Part shown: piece by piece, positions 23,816 to 36,197 of the stretch
Position numbering within the stretch: position 1 is the stretch's first letter
Layout: the number at the start of each line of letters is the position of its first letter
Assembly: GCF_025370935.1 (NCBI RefSeq)
Contig: NC_133477.1
Coordinates: 17,100,144-17,164,143 of the forward strand
Origin: Choristoneura fumiferana
Taxonomy: Eukaryota; Arthropoda; Insecta; Lepidoptera; Tortricidae
Direction: 5' to 3'
DNA: 64,000 nucleotides
Notes under the pieces: generated by a model
What the model was told of the DNA's origin: nothing
Database searches by the model: none
Seen by the model: only the letters and a program-made list of their open reading frames with translations
Translations under genes and position numbers: made by a program

Positions 23816-24330
23816 GGGCTAGTACGAAATTCGTATCGTACCGTCCCTCTCTCTCTACTATTAAATAATATAAGCGCCAGCGGGACGGCAAGATACGAAG
23901 TTCGAATTTTGCACTTTGTAATATAGGGCCTGGGGGGGCTATTACGAAATTTGGAAATTGAAGTACGTATCGTATCGTCCCTCTCTCTCTACTATTAAAT
24001 AATATAAGCGCCAGCGGGACGGCAAGATACGAAGTTCGAATTTTGCACTTTGTAATATAGGGCCTGGGGGGCTATTAAGTTGGAAATCCGCACTGGGCCC
24101 GCATGTAATATGGCCCAAGTCCTCTTGCTCTGAGAGGAGGCCTGTGCCCAGCAGTGGGACGTATATAGACTGGGAAGATGATGATGATGATGATGGGGGC
24201 TATTACGAAATGTGGAAATCGAAGTACGTATCGTATCGTCCCTCTCACTCTCGTATAAATAATATAAGCGTCAGCGGGACGGCAAGATAAGAGTACGAAG
24301 TTCGAATTCTGCGCTTCGTAGTATAGGGCC
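23816..24330. mobile_element. Three MITEs in tandem with nested SINE
   Basis: Units at about 23816-23930, 23935-24066 and 24195-24330 each contain CGTCCCTCTC and CAGCGGGACGGCAAGAT. The first two are identical over roughly 90 bp, so they arose by recent tandem duplication. The third was split by the SINE at 24078-24195. Confidence 0.7.
24078..24195 (+). mobile_element. SINE inserted into MITE
   Basis: An ATGATG-family fragment ending in a long ATG run. It is flanked by the 10-bp target duplication GGGGCTATTA (24068-24077 and 24196-24205), which is the start of the third MITE. Confidence 0.7.
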
Positions 24331-24983
24331 GACTACAAAGCTCGAGGTATCGAGCTCGATCCCCCGTCGAGACAGATATTAGACATGAAGGAAAAAAAGT
24401 GCTAATCAGACTCCCACATCAAGGGTTCCGTCCAAATCTGTAGATATCTTTGAATATTCAGTGTAAGCAGAGCTCTTCTCCTAAGCAAAACGCACTATGG
24501 GGTTAGAGTAGACAGACAGAATAAAAATCTAAATTTTCAGACTTTTCTCATTGGTGGGTGCTATGAGGTATCTTCATGTCAAATTTCGAGTTTCTAGGAC
24601 GACTAGAACTGGAAGTATATAGCTTTTGATTCCCCGACAATTTTTATGGAAATAACAAAACAACGTTACTGTGACGTGTCCCTTTCTGGGCCTGTAGGAA
24701 GAATAAATAGACCAAAAACAAAATGTCTGCATCGTGTATTCGTATAGTGTCTGTATGTATGTGTTCTGGTATATTTCCAGTGAGAATAACTAAATACCTA
24801 CCTTTCCTTTTGGGCGACGAGCCGGACACTTTTGCAATACACTAGATATAGCCGTATGTGGAACGCAGCAAATAGCAGGTGTACCGGCCGGTTGGAGCGG
24901 GGGTATTAAGTGATAGAAGGAGAGCGACATTTCCAATTCTAAAGTATAATAAGTAAATATGTGTTGTAAATTTAATTTTTGTT

Positions 24984-25197
24984 AAAAGCTTTATTATGTA
25001 AGAGGGGGTAATCGAGCATGCGGGTCTCTACCTTTTTTGCTGACTATAATTTTTGTTGACTCTACTTGCCTTGTCATCCAATTTACGTAATATGTACTTA
25101 TACCGAATTTCAAGTAGATCCGACAACTGGAAACTGGGCCAAACTGAACTTGCAACGTTTGACCCAGCAAACAGGGCAAATTAAATAAAAGCTTGTA
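24984..25197. mobile_element. MITE with AAGCTTGTA ends
   Basis: Left AAAGCTTTATTATG and right AATAAAAGCTTGTA. The interior shares TTTTTTGCTGACT and TTGACCCAGCA segments with the element at 57366-57679. Confidence 0.55.
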
Positions 25198-25599
25198 CTA
25201 GTGTTAAAAAGTGTTAATTATGGTCCAAGTCAGCTATAATTTTATAACATTGGCAATAGAGTTGATAGCTGGTATCATCTAATATTACTTATTCGGCAGG
25301 GGGCTGATGTCTGCTGCTGAAACTCTATATGAATAACCTCATAGGCGAGATTTGTAACATTTATACAAGATGTCGTATATGTATCTAATATGTTTGCTCA
25401 CGGATATTGAACGTTTAAGTATTTATTTATCTGTATTATAAGTTTATTCGTTGCCTAGTACCTATGGAACATACAAGCTTTGCTTAGTTTGGGACTAGGT
25501 TAATTAGTGTCAATTGTCCCATGATATTTATTTATTTTATAGTGCAAAAGATACGGCGAATCAACCGCTTAGCAACCTCAATGCATCTTTTGTGGTTCT

Positions 25600-25836
25600 C
25601 TGCCGTTTGGGCAAAATATTTTTCCCAAAAGTTTCATTTCCCAAGTATCAAATTTCTCCGAAACCATATTATTTTCGGAACTTTCATAAAACAAACCTAA
25701 CCTAACCTACTGTGCTCTATAAAACCATAAGAAAATATTCTGAGAAAAATTTTTGGTTTCGCAGAAATTAGATACTTGGGAAATGAAACATTTGCCAAAC
25801 GAATCATTTGAGAAAAAAATTGTGCGAAACGGCAGT
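25600..25836. repeat. Imperfect palindrome with TTAGG-like loop
   Basis: The left arm contains TGCCGTTTGGGCAAAATATT and TTTCATTTCCCAAGTATC. The right arm contains GATACTTGGGAAATGAAA and GCGAAACGGCAGT. The loop has AACCTAACCTAACCTA. No coding sequence. Confidence 0.6.
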
Positions 25837-26075
25837 ACATGATCTTTTGTGACTTGGTCCACGACACGAGTCACTCAGTGCCCAGTAAATCTATGGGTAC
25901 CTATCCATTCCAATAAGAACTGAGTGAAGCTTCAAGGCAACACCTATGACTTTCATATACGTATTAATGATGAAACTTAAGCATGACTATCACATTTCTA
26001 ATACAACACGCTGTGATTTTCATTTTATATAAGTATTTTTGAAAATGTCATGCTGATAATGTTTTTGTCTCTTTT

Positions 26076-26320
26076 TACAAGCTTTTATTTAGTTTCACAT
26101 TACTATTCTGTGGTTTCACCTGTCCCGTTGTCTGTCTATCTGTAGTCAAATCTTGCAGGTTAAATTCGACCATTTTCCAGTAGTCGGATTGACTTGAAAT
26201 TTGGTATACTTATGTAAATCGCAGGACAGTACAGTAATCTGGTAGTGAGATCCTGGTAGTCTGGCCAGGATCGTCTCCGCAGGGCGGAACTCTTTGACAG
26301 TTAATGGCATTGACTTGAAA
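26076..26320. mobile_element. Partial MITE with TACAAGCTTTTATTT end
   Basis: The left end matches the 24984 and 57366 families. The right end merges into the next repeat near 26320, so it is incomplete. Confidence 0.45.
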
Positions 26321-26652
26321 ATGTACCTCCCATAGACGTAAAGAGGGGGTGATTTTTTTTGGGGTTTGCTACGCTGATTTTTCGATTCAGTGATTTGTTT
26401 GCGAGATATTCAACTGCAAATTTTCATTAAAATCGATATTATCAAACTTTTAAGGAAAACTATAACGGCTAAGTTTGCTTGAGAATTATTAGTAGTGTTA
26501 GTCTTAAATAGCAGCCTAAGGTATAAAATATACCTAAACTTGGAAGATTCCGTATAAAATGCGAAATCCTTAGAAAAACATTACTTATTTTTTTCGTAAT
26601 GGCTACGGAACCCTATTTCGGGCGCGTCCGACACGCTCTTGGCCGGTTTTTT
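26320..26652. repeat. Dispersed repeat (GGCCGGTTTTTT end)
   Basis: Contains CTCCCATAGACGTAAAG and ends GACACGCTCTTGGCCGG. Longer copies lie at 46540-47127 and 49600-50168. Confidence 0.55.
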
Positions 26653-26785
26653 ATTCCTGAAATCAGGTTTTCTAGCGATGGTTCTTTTCTCAGACATGTT
26701 TCATCAAACTCTGTTTAGCCGTTTTTGAGCTATTAAACTTTGAAGTTTCCAACTTTTTGTTGGTTAGGTTAGGTTATATTAAATA

Positions 26786-28841
26786 CTAGCTTTTGCCCGC
26801 GTCTTCGCTCGCGTTAAATTTGGAGTAACCTACATTTACTTTCTGAGATCCTTTTTTTGCTTTGATTAATTTTTCTGAGGATTATATGGAAATACAAATG
26901 TTAGAATAATGTATAGCAATGCAAATACTCTTTGCTTGTTTGTAGTTTTGTGTCAGAGGTCGCATCTCTATGTTCGACTGAAGTTTCCGTTTTCGGTCGC
27001 TTAGCTTTTGGTTACAATCTTTATGTCATACAGAATTTACGTTGTGCAAGAATAAAATCTTTTCTTTTATTGTTTCAAAAACCAGTTTTCTTATTTAATT
27101 AACTTCAAGTTTTTTTTTTTTTTTCGCGCTGTCATCGTTCATCCACCATTACCTCTCATATTTCGTTTTCTAGAATTTTTTACCGTACAACGGCAAAAAC
27201 TACTAGACACTGGCAAAATTGTCCTCCGATGGACAGAGCCATATTTTTTTAAAGAAACAACAACAATTAACTTCAACAAATTACAACAGATTTTCTTTTA
27301 GACAGATGGTGCAAATTTTGTAATACAAAAATCGACCTACATACGTAATTAATTATGATTCTTACCAACTTTGAAACCCTGCTTCGCTGATTCAGGGTTG
27401 GAATTTAGAAACGTTAAAGTACATACTACGCGTTTCTTTTGCCCGCCACTTCATACACGATATAGGATTATATCCCGAGAAATTGTAAAGTTCCCGCGAG
27501 ACATGAATTACTGTTATGATCTATTTTAATATTCTTAATTGTCGATTAGAGACACATTTGTTTCTTCTATTATTGAAATAATTTTGAAAAATGTGCCTCA
27601 AAATTGAAACTTATTTTTATTCTGCGGAAAGATTGCAATTTTCTTTAAAGTAAGTAGTCTAATGTCAATCAGGGATAGTGTTTATCTTTCTATTGATAAA
27701 AGAATTTTTTAAATCAGCTCAATAGTTTCAGAGATAACCCCCAACAAACAAAGAGAAAAGATAAGTTGACATATTTTCCTATTCTTTCTATTTCTCTAAT
27801 CTTTTCTCTAGTGCACCTCTGCATTACTTTAGGTCCATCTATGCAAATTTCACACCGTAGCATGCTGAACGGTTGTGTTGCTCTGAAGATGAGCTCTGGT
27901 TGAGTTCGAAACGCGTCAGTGTAAAGTGGTGGTTGGTGATAGATGGATTTGTGTGATTTGTGTGTTCTCCCAGTGTGGGTGGAGGTGGAGGAACTGCATG
28001 AACACATATTGCATGGGCACAAAAGTAGCTATCATAAAGGTCGCGGTGGGCAAAGTAATTGTGTCAGCTCGTTGAACGTACATGTAAATTTCGTATCTAT
28101 GCTATCAGCCCTTGAGGAGTTCCGTCATCAGCAGCCAACACTGGATGCAGCATCAGGCGGTGTATATCATATAAACACATTGTCATTGAAATTTAACAAT
28201 CATGTAAAGTCTTTTGCGTGTGCCATCAACTTTTGAGGAGTTCCCTTCTACGGAGACGATCCTCACCAGAGTGAGTAGGATGTCACTGGTAAATAATTGT
28301 ACCAGATTTACATCAGTTTGCCAAATCTCCAGTCCCCAGTTTTATTGGTTTAGCTTATGCGTTTTCTGATTCAGTTGGTAAGTATATAAAATCCTCTTTA
28401 TTCGTTTTATCCCGTGGGATATTCGGAAAATCTTTGAAACAGTTTTTACCTACTGCATGCCAAATTTGAAGTTTCTAATAATTATAGTTTACGCAAATAG
28501 AGCCATTTTGAAGTGAAAATATAAATCCCATTTTATTCCCTATCCCGTGGGAATTTGATAAATCCTGAAAATAGTTTTAGCTGTTAGTATTACCTACTTG
28601 CATGCCAAATTTGAAGTTCTAATAATTATAGTTACTGAAATAGGGCCATTTCGAAGTGAAAATATAAATCCCATTTATTCCCTATCCCGTGGGAATTTCG
28701 AAAAATCCTTTCTTAGTGCGCGTCTACACCTATTAAGGAACATATATTCAAATTTCAAGTTTCTAGACCCAGCGGTTTGGGCTGTGCGTTGATCTAAAGT
28801 CAGTCAGTCAGTCAGTCAGTTTCTTCTTTTATATATATAGA
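26786..28841 (-). mobile_element. Helitron-like element 1 (2056 bp)
   Basis: On the minus strand it starts TCTATATATATA and ends CGCGGGCAAAAGCTAG. It lies between A (26785) and T (28842) with no target duplication. The uninterrupted A/T site is present in the other copy at 50405/50406. It has no rep/helicase ORF. Near the 5' end it has an (AGTC)n run and three degenerate units around TATCCCGTGGGAATTT. Confidence 0.8.
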
Positions 28842-29154
28842 TACTGTCACAGGGACCGTTATCAAAGTGACTCTACCATACCGTAACCTAACCAAACTTA
28901 AGGTACTGTTACACTTACACATGCTAGTTACTAGCACGAAAGCATGCTTCTATTGAGCAAATGCTACCTACTAGCATGTGTGGACAGGTGCTACTATTAA
29001 ACATGCTTTTTGTGGCATACTTGGTACTACAGGTACTAGCATGCTAGTAACGAGCATGTATGGCGTTTAGACAAGTCGAAAAACTCCCGACATTGTCATT
29101 TCAAAGTACTGAACCGATTTTAAAGGGACATGGCTAATAAGCACCTCAAAGAAA

Positions 29155-29462
29155 CTCATCATCATCATCCCAGCCTATATACGTCCCACTGCTGGGCACA
29201 GGCATCCTCTCAGAGTGAAAGGGCTTGGGCCGTAGATCCCACGTGGGCCCAATGCGGATTGGGAACTTCACGCGCACCACCATTGAATTACTTCGCAAGT
29301 TTGTGCAGGTTTCCTCACGATGTTTTCCTTCAAAGCTCGTGGTAAAATTTTAATGTTATTTCGCACATGAATTTCGAAAAACTCGGAGTTGCGAGCTGGG
29401 GTTTGAACCCACGATCCTCTGCTTCAGAGGCGATAGGCCAAACCACAAGGCCACCACAGCTA
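29155..29462 (-). mobile_element. Full-length tRNA-derived SINE
   Basis: The minus-strand head (about 29462-29384) has GTGGCCTTGTGGTTTGG (A-box region) and GGATCGTGGGTTCAAACCCC (B box). The body has GGTTTCCTCACGATG on the other strand, and the tail is an ATGATGATG run. It is present in both copies of the duplicated block (also 50719-51028). Confidence 0.75.
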
Positions 29463-32400
29463 GGAAACGCCCTTTCACGTAAAAGCATCAAAATCGGTCC
29501 ATCCGTTTGAGAGCTACAATGCCACAGAGAGACAGACATTGGCGTCAAGCTTATAACACCCCTCTTTCGGTGTTTAGGGTTAAAAATGATTCTCATGTAA
29601 GGGTTAAAAATGTCCGAATTAAAAAGTCAACCGATGCAATATTACATCACTTCAAGATTCGAGTTATATTACAAAATAGACCCAGTTTTATCTGCACACA
29701 TCGCCTATCAATCTTGTCATTCCAGAACGACATTTTGATATTTTATCTTATCTAAGCGAAATTGAACAAAATTCATCAACGTTCTATCTCTTTTTAAAAC
29801 GCATAAATTTGAATCTACGTCAAACAAATGACAATTTTAACTATAGTTTGTTTTGTCATTCGATTTTAGTTTAAGTTTTGAATGACATAGGATATGGCCA
29901 GTACGAAATATATCTCAGTTTAAATACTAGGGTCGGTAAAGGATTTTCAACACTGCTGGTAAGCAAAAAGGTTCAATATTAAAATTTGAGACGGTAGTCG
30001 ATTTTAATGTTTTTTTTTATCGATTAAACTGGAAATGCCTTCACGATATGATAACTATTTTAAATTCACGAGCGCGCGAAAGTATCGAAGGCCGTATGAG
30101 TAGGTACCTAATATGGAAATTCGTATAATTAAATTACTGTATTATTTAATATGATTACTGTTATCTGACTTTTAGCACATTCTTGATATACTTGTCAACA
30201 TTTCGCACTGTGGTTCACCGTGGTGTGAAGTTGTATCTTTTTTTTTTTATTTAAACACAGTTTTTGAAATTATAGCTGCCAATTTTATAAATGCGAAAGC
30301 TTACTGTGTAGCTTATTTATTGTGTGTTTACTGGTCCTTGTCACTGAAACAGGTGGGTATTTAAATGGAAATGGGTTGGTTTATAGGTAGCTGCATTTTA
30401 GTGAATAATTCCCGCGGGATTGGGAAATTAAGCATGCAAAATCCCAAAATTAGTCTTACCTGTCTAGAGACATGACATTTTGCAATGTTCTTCCATCATA
30501 CAACGTAAATGAAGGAATTTATTAAAATCTCGGAATTTAAATTCAAATCCCACATCTAATTGAGATTGTCTAAACTTAAAAAATTACCTAAATCAAAACC
30601 CTTTTTTTTATTAATTATTGAAGTTATTTTGGTTGATGCCGTCAAAGTTTAATCTAGTTCTGCCACACCAATGCTTATTTCATAAAATTGATCTGTATGC
30701 GTATGTTGAGCTCCAGCATTATTTTATTTTTTATCTGTGGTGAAATGACAAACTGTCACTAGCTAGTCGCAAGCAAACCTATATTGCAAGGAGAGCTTGC
30801 ATCATAAATCAATGCAACGTAGCGCCACAACTGCACTAAATAAATCATGCACGCATGATAGAATGATAATTTAATTAAGTACATATCAGACATACTCGTA
30901 GTAGCCATTCATTGATTTTAGAATAATTAGTGATAATTAGTCCATTAAATTCGTTTTAATAACGCTTGTGGAACCCGAGGTTAAAATATACTATTAACTT
31001 AAGTCCGCTCTTACGTCGAGTCCATTCTGTATTCGTAACCATGATACTCGTACACATACGAAGTACCTATGACGCGTTATTATTGTGGTTCAATACAATA
31101 CACTTGGTTAAGTACCTATATCTATTGAATGTTCCCACGGTGTACAGTCGTACGCGCACGCTGCGTAAATTAAATTGTTTAGAACACAAGCCTAACACGG
31201 TGTCTTTATTAAAATATATAAAGATAATTGTCATAACTTTAAAATGCGTCAATATCCGTAATCATTAAAAATGTAAAACTTAAAATGCATAAAATTTACG
31301 TTAAAGTTAAAAATGATAAAATATTTAATATTGTACTTAAGACTTTGAAAAGGAAACTACCGTGAGACTCACCCATTTTAAATGAAAACAAAATGGATCT
31401 CACGTCTGAAATCGAGTTTGGCAGTGCGCGTGTTGCAGCAGCCGCCGAGTCGCGTTGCTCCCAGAAGAAGGGTTACGGATTAGCCCGAAACATGTCGAGC
31501 TAAACTCAATTTCAGACGAGAGTTATCCGTTTTGTTATCATTTAAAGTTGTAAGACTTGACAGGGTTGAGGAAGTATATTCCTTTTGATTTGAAGCGCGT
31601 AATCCGTAATATCCCCTTCCTTCAGCAACTTGCCTGATTTTTTGAGAAAGAAAGAAAGAAAGAAAATAGTTTATTTATAACAGCAATGACACATAATTAG
31701 TAAAAATAACAATAAGAAATGTTGCCGCTATAAAAAGGTCCCGGCTCAGCATATCGCTGGTTGAAAACCAGCACTGGTCTTCCGCCGGGCCACAGGAGAG
31801 TGAAATTACGGAAAGTCACACAAATCAAATACAAAAATAGCTACGAGACTAAAATATAAGTTGGCTGTATAGCCCACATTTCATGGCAACATTTTGGCCA
31901 TATATGCACCTCGTGCGCTAGTCTCGCCTGATATTTCTATCCCTCTATAGCATTATAGACATGGCGTTGCGCCGTAGCAACTAGATTCCCGTCGGGTAGC
32001 CTAAATGTTTTACGTGACATCGATGATGAGAAGATGGCAAAGTTTGTATTGGTAGGTACACTAGCGACTGAAGATATACCAAACACATATCACTTCTCTC
32101 TCTATGGGTTGTTTGGCAAAAATGTCCACTCTACGCTACTGGTAGTTATCTACGTATATTGTAATTAAGGGAAGGGGAGGGAAGGGTTTGTATGTAGGTA
32201 TGTATGTATGTAAACTCTTTATTGCACATAACAATAAAATACAAATAAATACAATATACACAGAAAGGAGAGCAAAGGCAAAGGGTTTGGCTCTCATGCT
32301 TAGTGAAAGTCATAATGTAATGTTTGTCATAACTCTCTTTTCTCTGAATCCATCAATAGGGATGTTGATACCATTAAAAAATAATTCGAAGACACGACTC

Positions 32401-32629
32401 CAGTAAAAAAACGCTTTATTTTAGCCCTGACCAGACTAATTTTCGATTAACTGCAAAATTAGATTTTTTGTTGCTTTAAAACCAATAAATAGTTAGTTGA
32501 TTGAGTTAGCGAACAAGTGACATCATATGTTGCTATTTCCATTCAAACTCTATGGGAGAATTGTGTTTAGACAGGTCATAAAAAGTACGTCAGTTGATTG
32601 GTGGAGTCAACATCCCTGTTGGTCAGAAT

Positions 32630-33038
32630 GAGGGCTATCGCGTATGAATTCGCCACTAGAGGCGCTAGTGTAGCGTGAGGTCTCCAAAATGTCAAATCTC
32701 ATTGTTTTTGGGTGAGCTACGCGGGTTTATTTGTAATTAGAATAGTTTTGTGAATATTTTGCAATTTCTGAAATTAATTATGGCAAATATGCGTTCCGGG
32801 AGGTGTTTTGAGACAGTTTTGTATTTCGGAAACCTTTGTCCTTCCTTTTTTCGAACAAAACGGGGACTATGCAACACTGTGGCATGCTCGATATTTTTAT
32901 GGTACGGTTTTAAGGTGTATTAAATATGATTTTAATCTAAACTTTATTTTCACGCCCGTAATAACAGACTTCGAAAGCCATACTTAAAAACCTCACGCAA
33001 CAGTGCGCCATCTAGTGAGACAAAAAACGATAGCCCTC
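32630..33038. mobile_element. 409-bp TIR element
   Basis: GAGGGCTATCG at the left is mirrored by CGATAGCCCTC at the right, with weaker symmetry for about 50 bp inward (CACTAGAGGCGCT against CACTAGATGGCGC). It is absent from the other copy near 53577, leaving a 2-bp AT as apparent target duplication. Confidence 0.75.
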
Positions 33039-33188
33039 ATTGACATAAAATAAAATTAACCTAACCTATAGAGTTCTACAGGATATTCATTTAAATATTT
33101 CTGAAAAACTTACGGTTTAGGTGGGAAAAAATTATGTCTAACAAAAATATGACAAACACACATCATTACATTATGCTTTTATTATAAA

Positions 33189-35041
33189 CTAGCTGTTGCC
33201 CGCGGCTTCGCTCGCGTTAAATTTGGGGTAACAATTAACATACATTTACTTTCTGCGATCCTTTTTTTCGTGTTTTGATTGATTTTTTGGAGGATTTAAT
33301 GGAAATATAAATACAGTAAGACGTTGTTTTAGACAGATGGTGCACATTTTGGAATTCAAAAATCAACCTACATACGTAATAATTCATTCATAATTCGTAC
33401 CAACTCTGAAACCCTGTTTCGCTGAAACGTTAAAGACGTTAAAGTACTACGCGTTTCTTTTGCCGGCGACTTCCTACACAATATAGGATATAGGATTGTA
33501 TCTCGAGAAATTGTAAAAGTCCCCGCGGGACATGAACTACTGTTATGATCTATTTTAGTATTCTTAATTGTCGATGTGAGACATATTTTAGCTTTCTATT
33601 GGTAATAGAATTATTTAAATCAACTCAGTAGTTTCAGAGATTATCCCCAACAAACAAAGAAACAAACAAAGTTGAGATATTTTCCTATTCCATGGGATTT
33701 TCTAAAAATCTTTCCCTAGTGCACCTCTCTATAACTTTAGGAACATCTATGCCAATTTCATGTCTCTAGCACCAGTAGTTTTGGCTATGCGTTGTCTGTC
33801 AGTCAGCCAGTCAGGTACTGTTCAGGTAGAGTTAGGTATACATTATAAATAAATCAACCCTGAAGTTGAATTCACTTTTTGCTATCCCGCGGGAGTTTTA
33901 CGTTTTCCCGGAAAAAGTAGCGTATGCCAATCAGGGATAATGTAGCTCCCAATTGGTAAAATATCTTTTTAAATCAACCCCAATGATGAATTTACTTATG
34001 TATTTCGATCTTGCGGGAATTTGGCATTCTCTGTAGAAAAGCAGCCTATGTCAATCAGAGATACTGCAGATTACTATTAGTGAAAGAATTTTTAAAATCA
34101 GCTCCGAATTTGGATTGTCTTACTTACTTCTATGTACCTATCCTGCGGGAATTTTGCATTTTCCAAAAAAGAGTAATCTATACCAATCAGCAATTAGTGT
34201 AGCTTTATTTTAGTAGAAGAATTTTTAATCAGCTCTGAAGTTGAATTCAGTTTTTTCTATCCCATGGGAATTTTGGATTTTCCGAAAAAAAAGTGGCCTA
34301 TGTCAATCGAGGATAGTCATATCATATGAAAGAATTTTTAAAAGCAGTGCCAAAGTTGAATTTACTTATTTCTATCCCTCGGATTTTTTATTTTCACGGA
34401 AAAACGTATCCTATGTCAATCAGGAATACTGTAGCTTACTTTTGTTGAAAAAACTTTTAAAATCAGACCCGAAGTTGAATTCACTTATTTCTATCCCGCG
34501 GGAATTTTGCATTTTCCCGAAGAAGAGTAGTCTACACTAATGAGGAATAGTGTAGCTTTCTATTGATGAAAGAATTTTAAAATCATCCCCGAAGTTGCAT
34601 TCAGTTTTTTCTATCCCATGGGAATTTTGTAATTTCCCGAAGAAAAAGTAGCCTTTGTCATTTGGGGATAGTCATATCACATAAGAATTTTTTAAATCAG
34701 CTCCGTAATTGAATTAATTTATTTCTATCCCGCGGGAATTTAGCATTATCCGGATAAAAAGTAACCTATGTCAATCAAGGATAGTGTAGCTTACTAACGG
34801 TGAAAGAATTTTTAAAATCGGCTCAATAGTTTCAGAGATTCGACTACAAACAAAGAAGCGAAAAAAGTTTAGATATTTCCCTATCCCGTGGGAATTTCGA
34901 AAAATCCTTTCTTAGTGAGCGTCTACATCTATTAAGGAACATATATTCCAAATTTCAAGTTTCTAGCCCCAGTGGTTTGGGCTGTGCATTGATCTATAAG
35001 TCAGTCAGTCAGTCAGTCAGTTTCTTCTTTATATATATAGA
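33189..35041 (-). mobile_element. Helitron-like element 2 (1853 bp)
   Basis: On the minus strand it is TCTATATATATA...GCCGCGGGCAACAGCTAG, between A (33188) and T (35042). The empty site is 53725/53726. About 33885-34910 is a degenerate tandem array with a period near 119 bp, each unit carrying CTATCCCGCGGGAATTTT. It has no intact ORF. Confidence 0.8.
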
Positions 35042-35387
35042 TTAAGTTGTACCATAACGTAGCTGTATTTACCCGTTGAGTGTACATATTTTAGCTGACA
35101 GTACAGAGACGGATGTGGGCGGGACCTGGGAAAAAATCCTTAAGCAGAATTCGTTCGGTGAAATACAATGCTTTGGCCCAAACTATTAACTGTGACTAAC
35201 AAGACCCAGTTCTTGAGGTTAATGCAATTAAAATTGAACGGAAAAGGTCGTGCGCGTAAGAATATCCTGACGTGATTATTACTGATTATGTTTACTTGAA
35301 AAGTATATATATAACGAGAAAATTTTACTGAGAAATTAATTGTGTCTTGTTTTTTAGAGTTAAACTACTGGAAAATAGTAGCTGCCC

Positions 35388-35512
35388 TACAGTCACCAGC
35401 AATAATATCTGACACGGCAAAGCGTGCATAAATATCTGAAACGGGTCTATTTCTAAGGCCGGATGTCAGATATTTTTGCTTGCGCCGCAGATAATCAATG
35501 TAGGTGACTGTA
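35388..35512. mobile_element. Hairpin MITE (TACAGTCACCAGCA family)
   Basis: Same termini as 241-375. Present in both copies of the duplicated block. Confidence 0.7.
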
Positions 35513-36044
35513 CAGTCACGCCAAGTGAATATTATAATTTGTTTTATTAACAAAATGTTCAACGAAATCTAAGATCTAAGGTTAGAGAAATCTATCTTTC
35601 GAATAAGCACCCTATAAGCGCCAGAGGTGTCCTACCAACTAGACTACCGGGGAACCCCACCAACTAATCGGAAATCTTAATCTGTTGCGTACGCCAATAG
35701 TGGTGAATCCCGTCAGAGGACTCAAAACGCATTTTCTTTTTTTTATTACACCTAGTGAATGTTGCGACGTCAAACGGATTTACTTCGTAAGATTAAAAAT
35801 ATTTTACCAAACCATATTTTAGGTTCATAGGTATTATTATGAATTACAACATCATCACTGTTCCTTATGTCACAGTGCAAGAGCAAACACTGGGCTGAGA
35901 TTCTAAATTAGTTTATTTTTATTCTGTGTGCCTATTCCTGTAGGTATTTTTTACGCAACCTTGGTTGATAAAAATAAAGTTGTGTTAAAAATAAAGCTGT
36001 GTTAAATACTTGTGATGTATAGATACTATCATTTAATAATATTG

Positions 36045-36197
36045 TGAATCTGTTTTAAAAAAAATATACCTCGTTGAGCTTCTTGTCGGATTCTTCTCAA
36101 CAGAGGCTTTCCCGAACCGGTGTTAGATTTTTTGTCATTCATAAGTGTTTGTGTTATAGCCATAAATTGAATAAATATATTTTGACTTTGACTTTGA
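36045..36197 (+). repeat. SINE/LINE 3' tail (TTTGACTTTGACTTTG)
   Basis: Contains GGATTCTTCTCAACAGAGGC, GAACCGGTGTTAGATTTTT and the terminal TTTGACTTTGACTTTGA. It is shared by both block copies (54700-54853). Confidence 0.6.

Noticed and set aside
30966..31268. 100-codon frame, with a counterpart at 52498-52848
   Set aside because: The C-terminal part changes through indels between the two copies and no domain is visible. Chance frame in low-complexity DNA.
33885..34910. CRISPR-like array
   Set aside because: The ~119-bp units are degenerate throughout, with no constant repeat and variable spacer structure. It is a minisatellite within a Helitron-like element.
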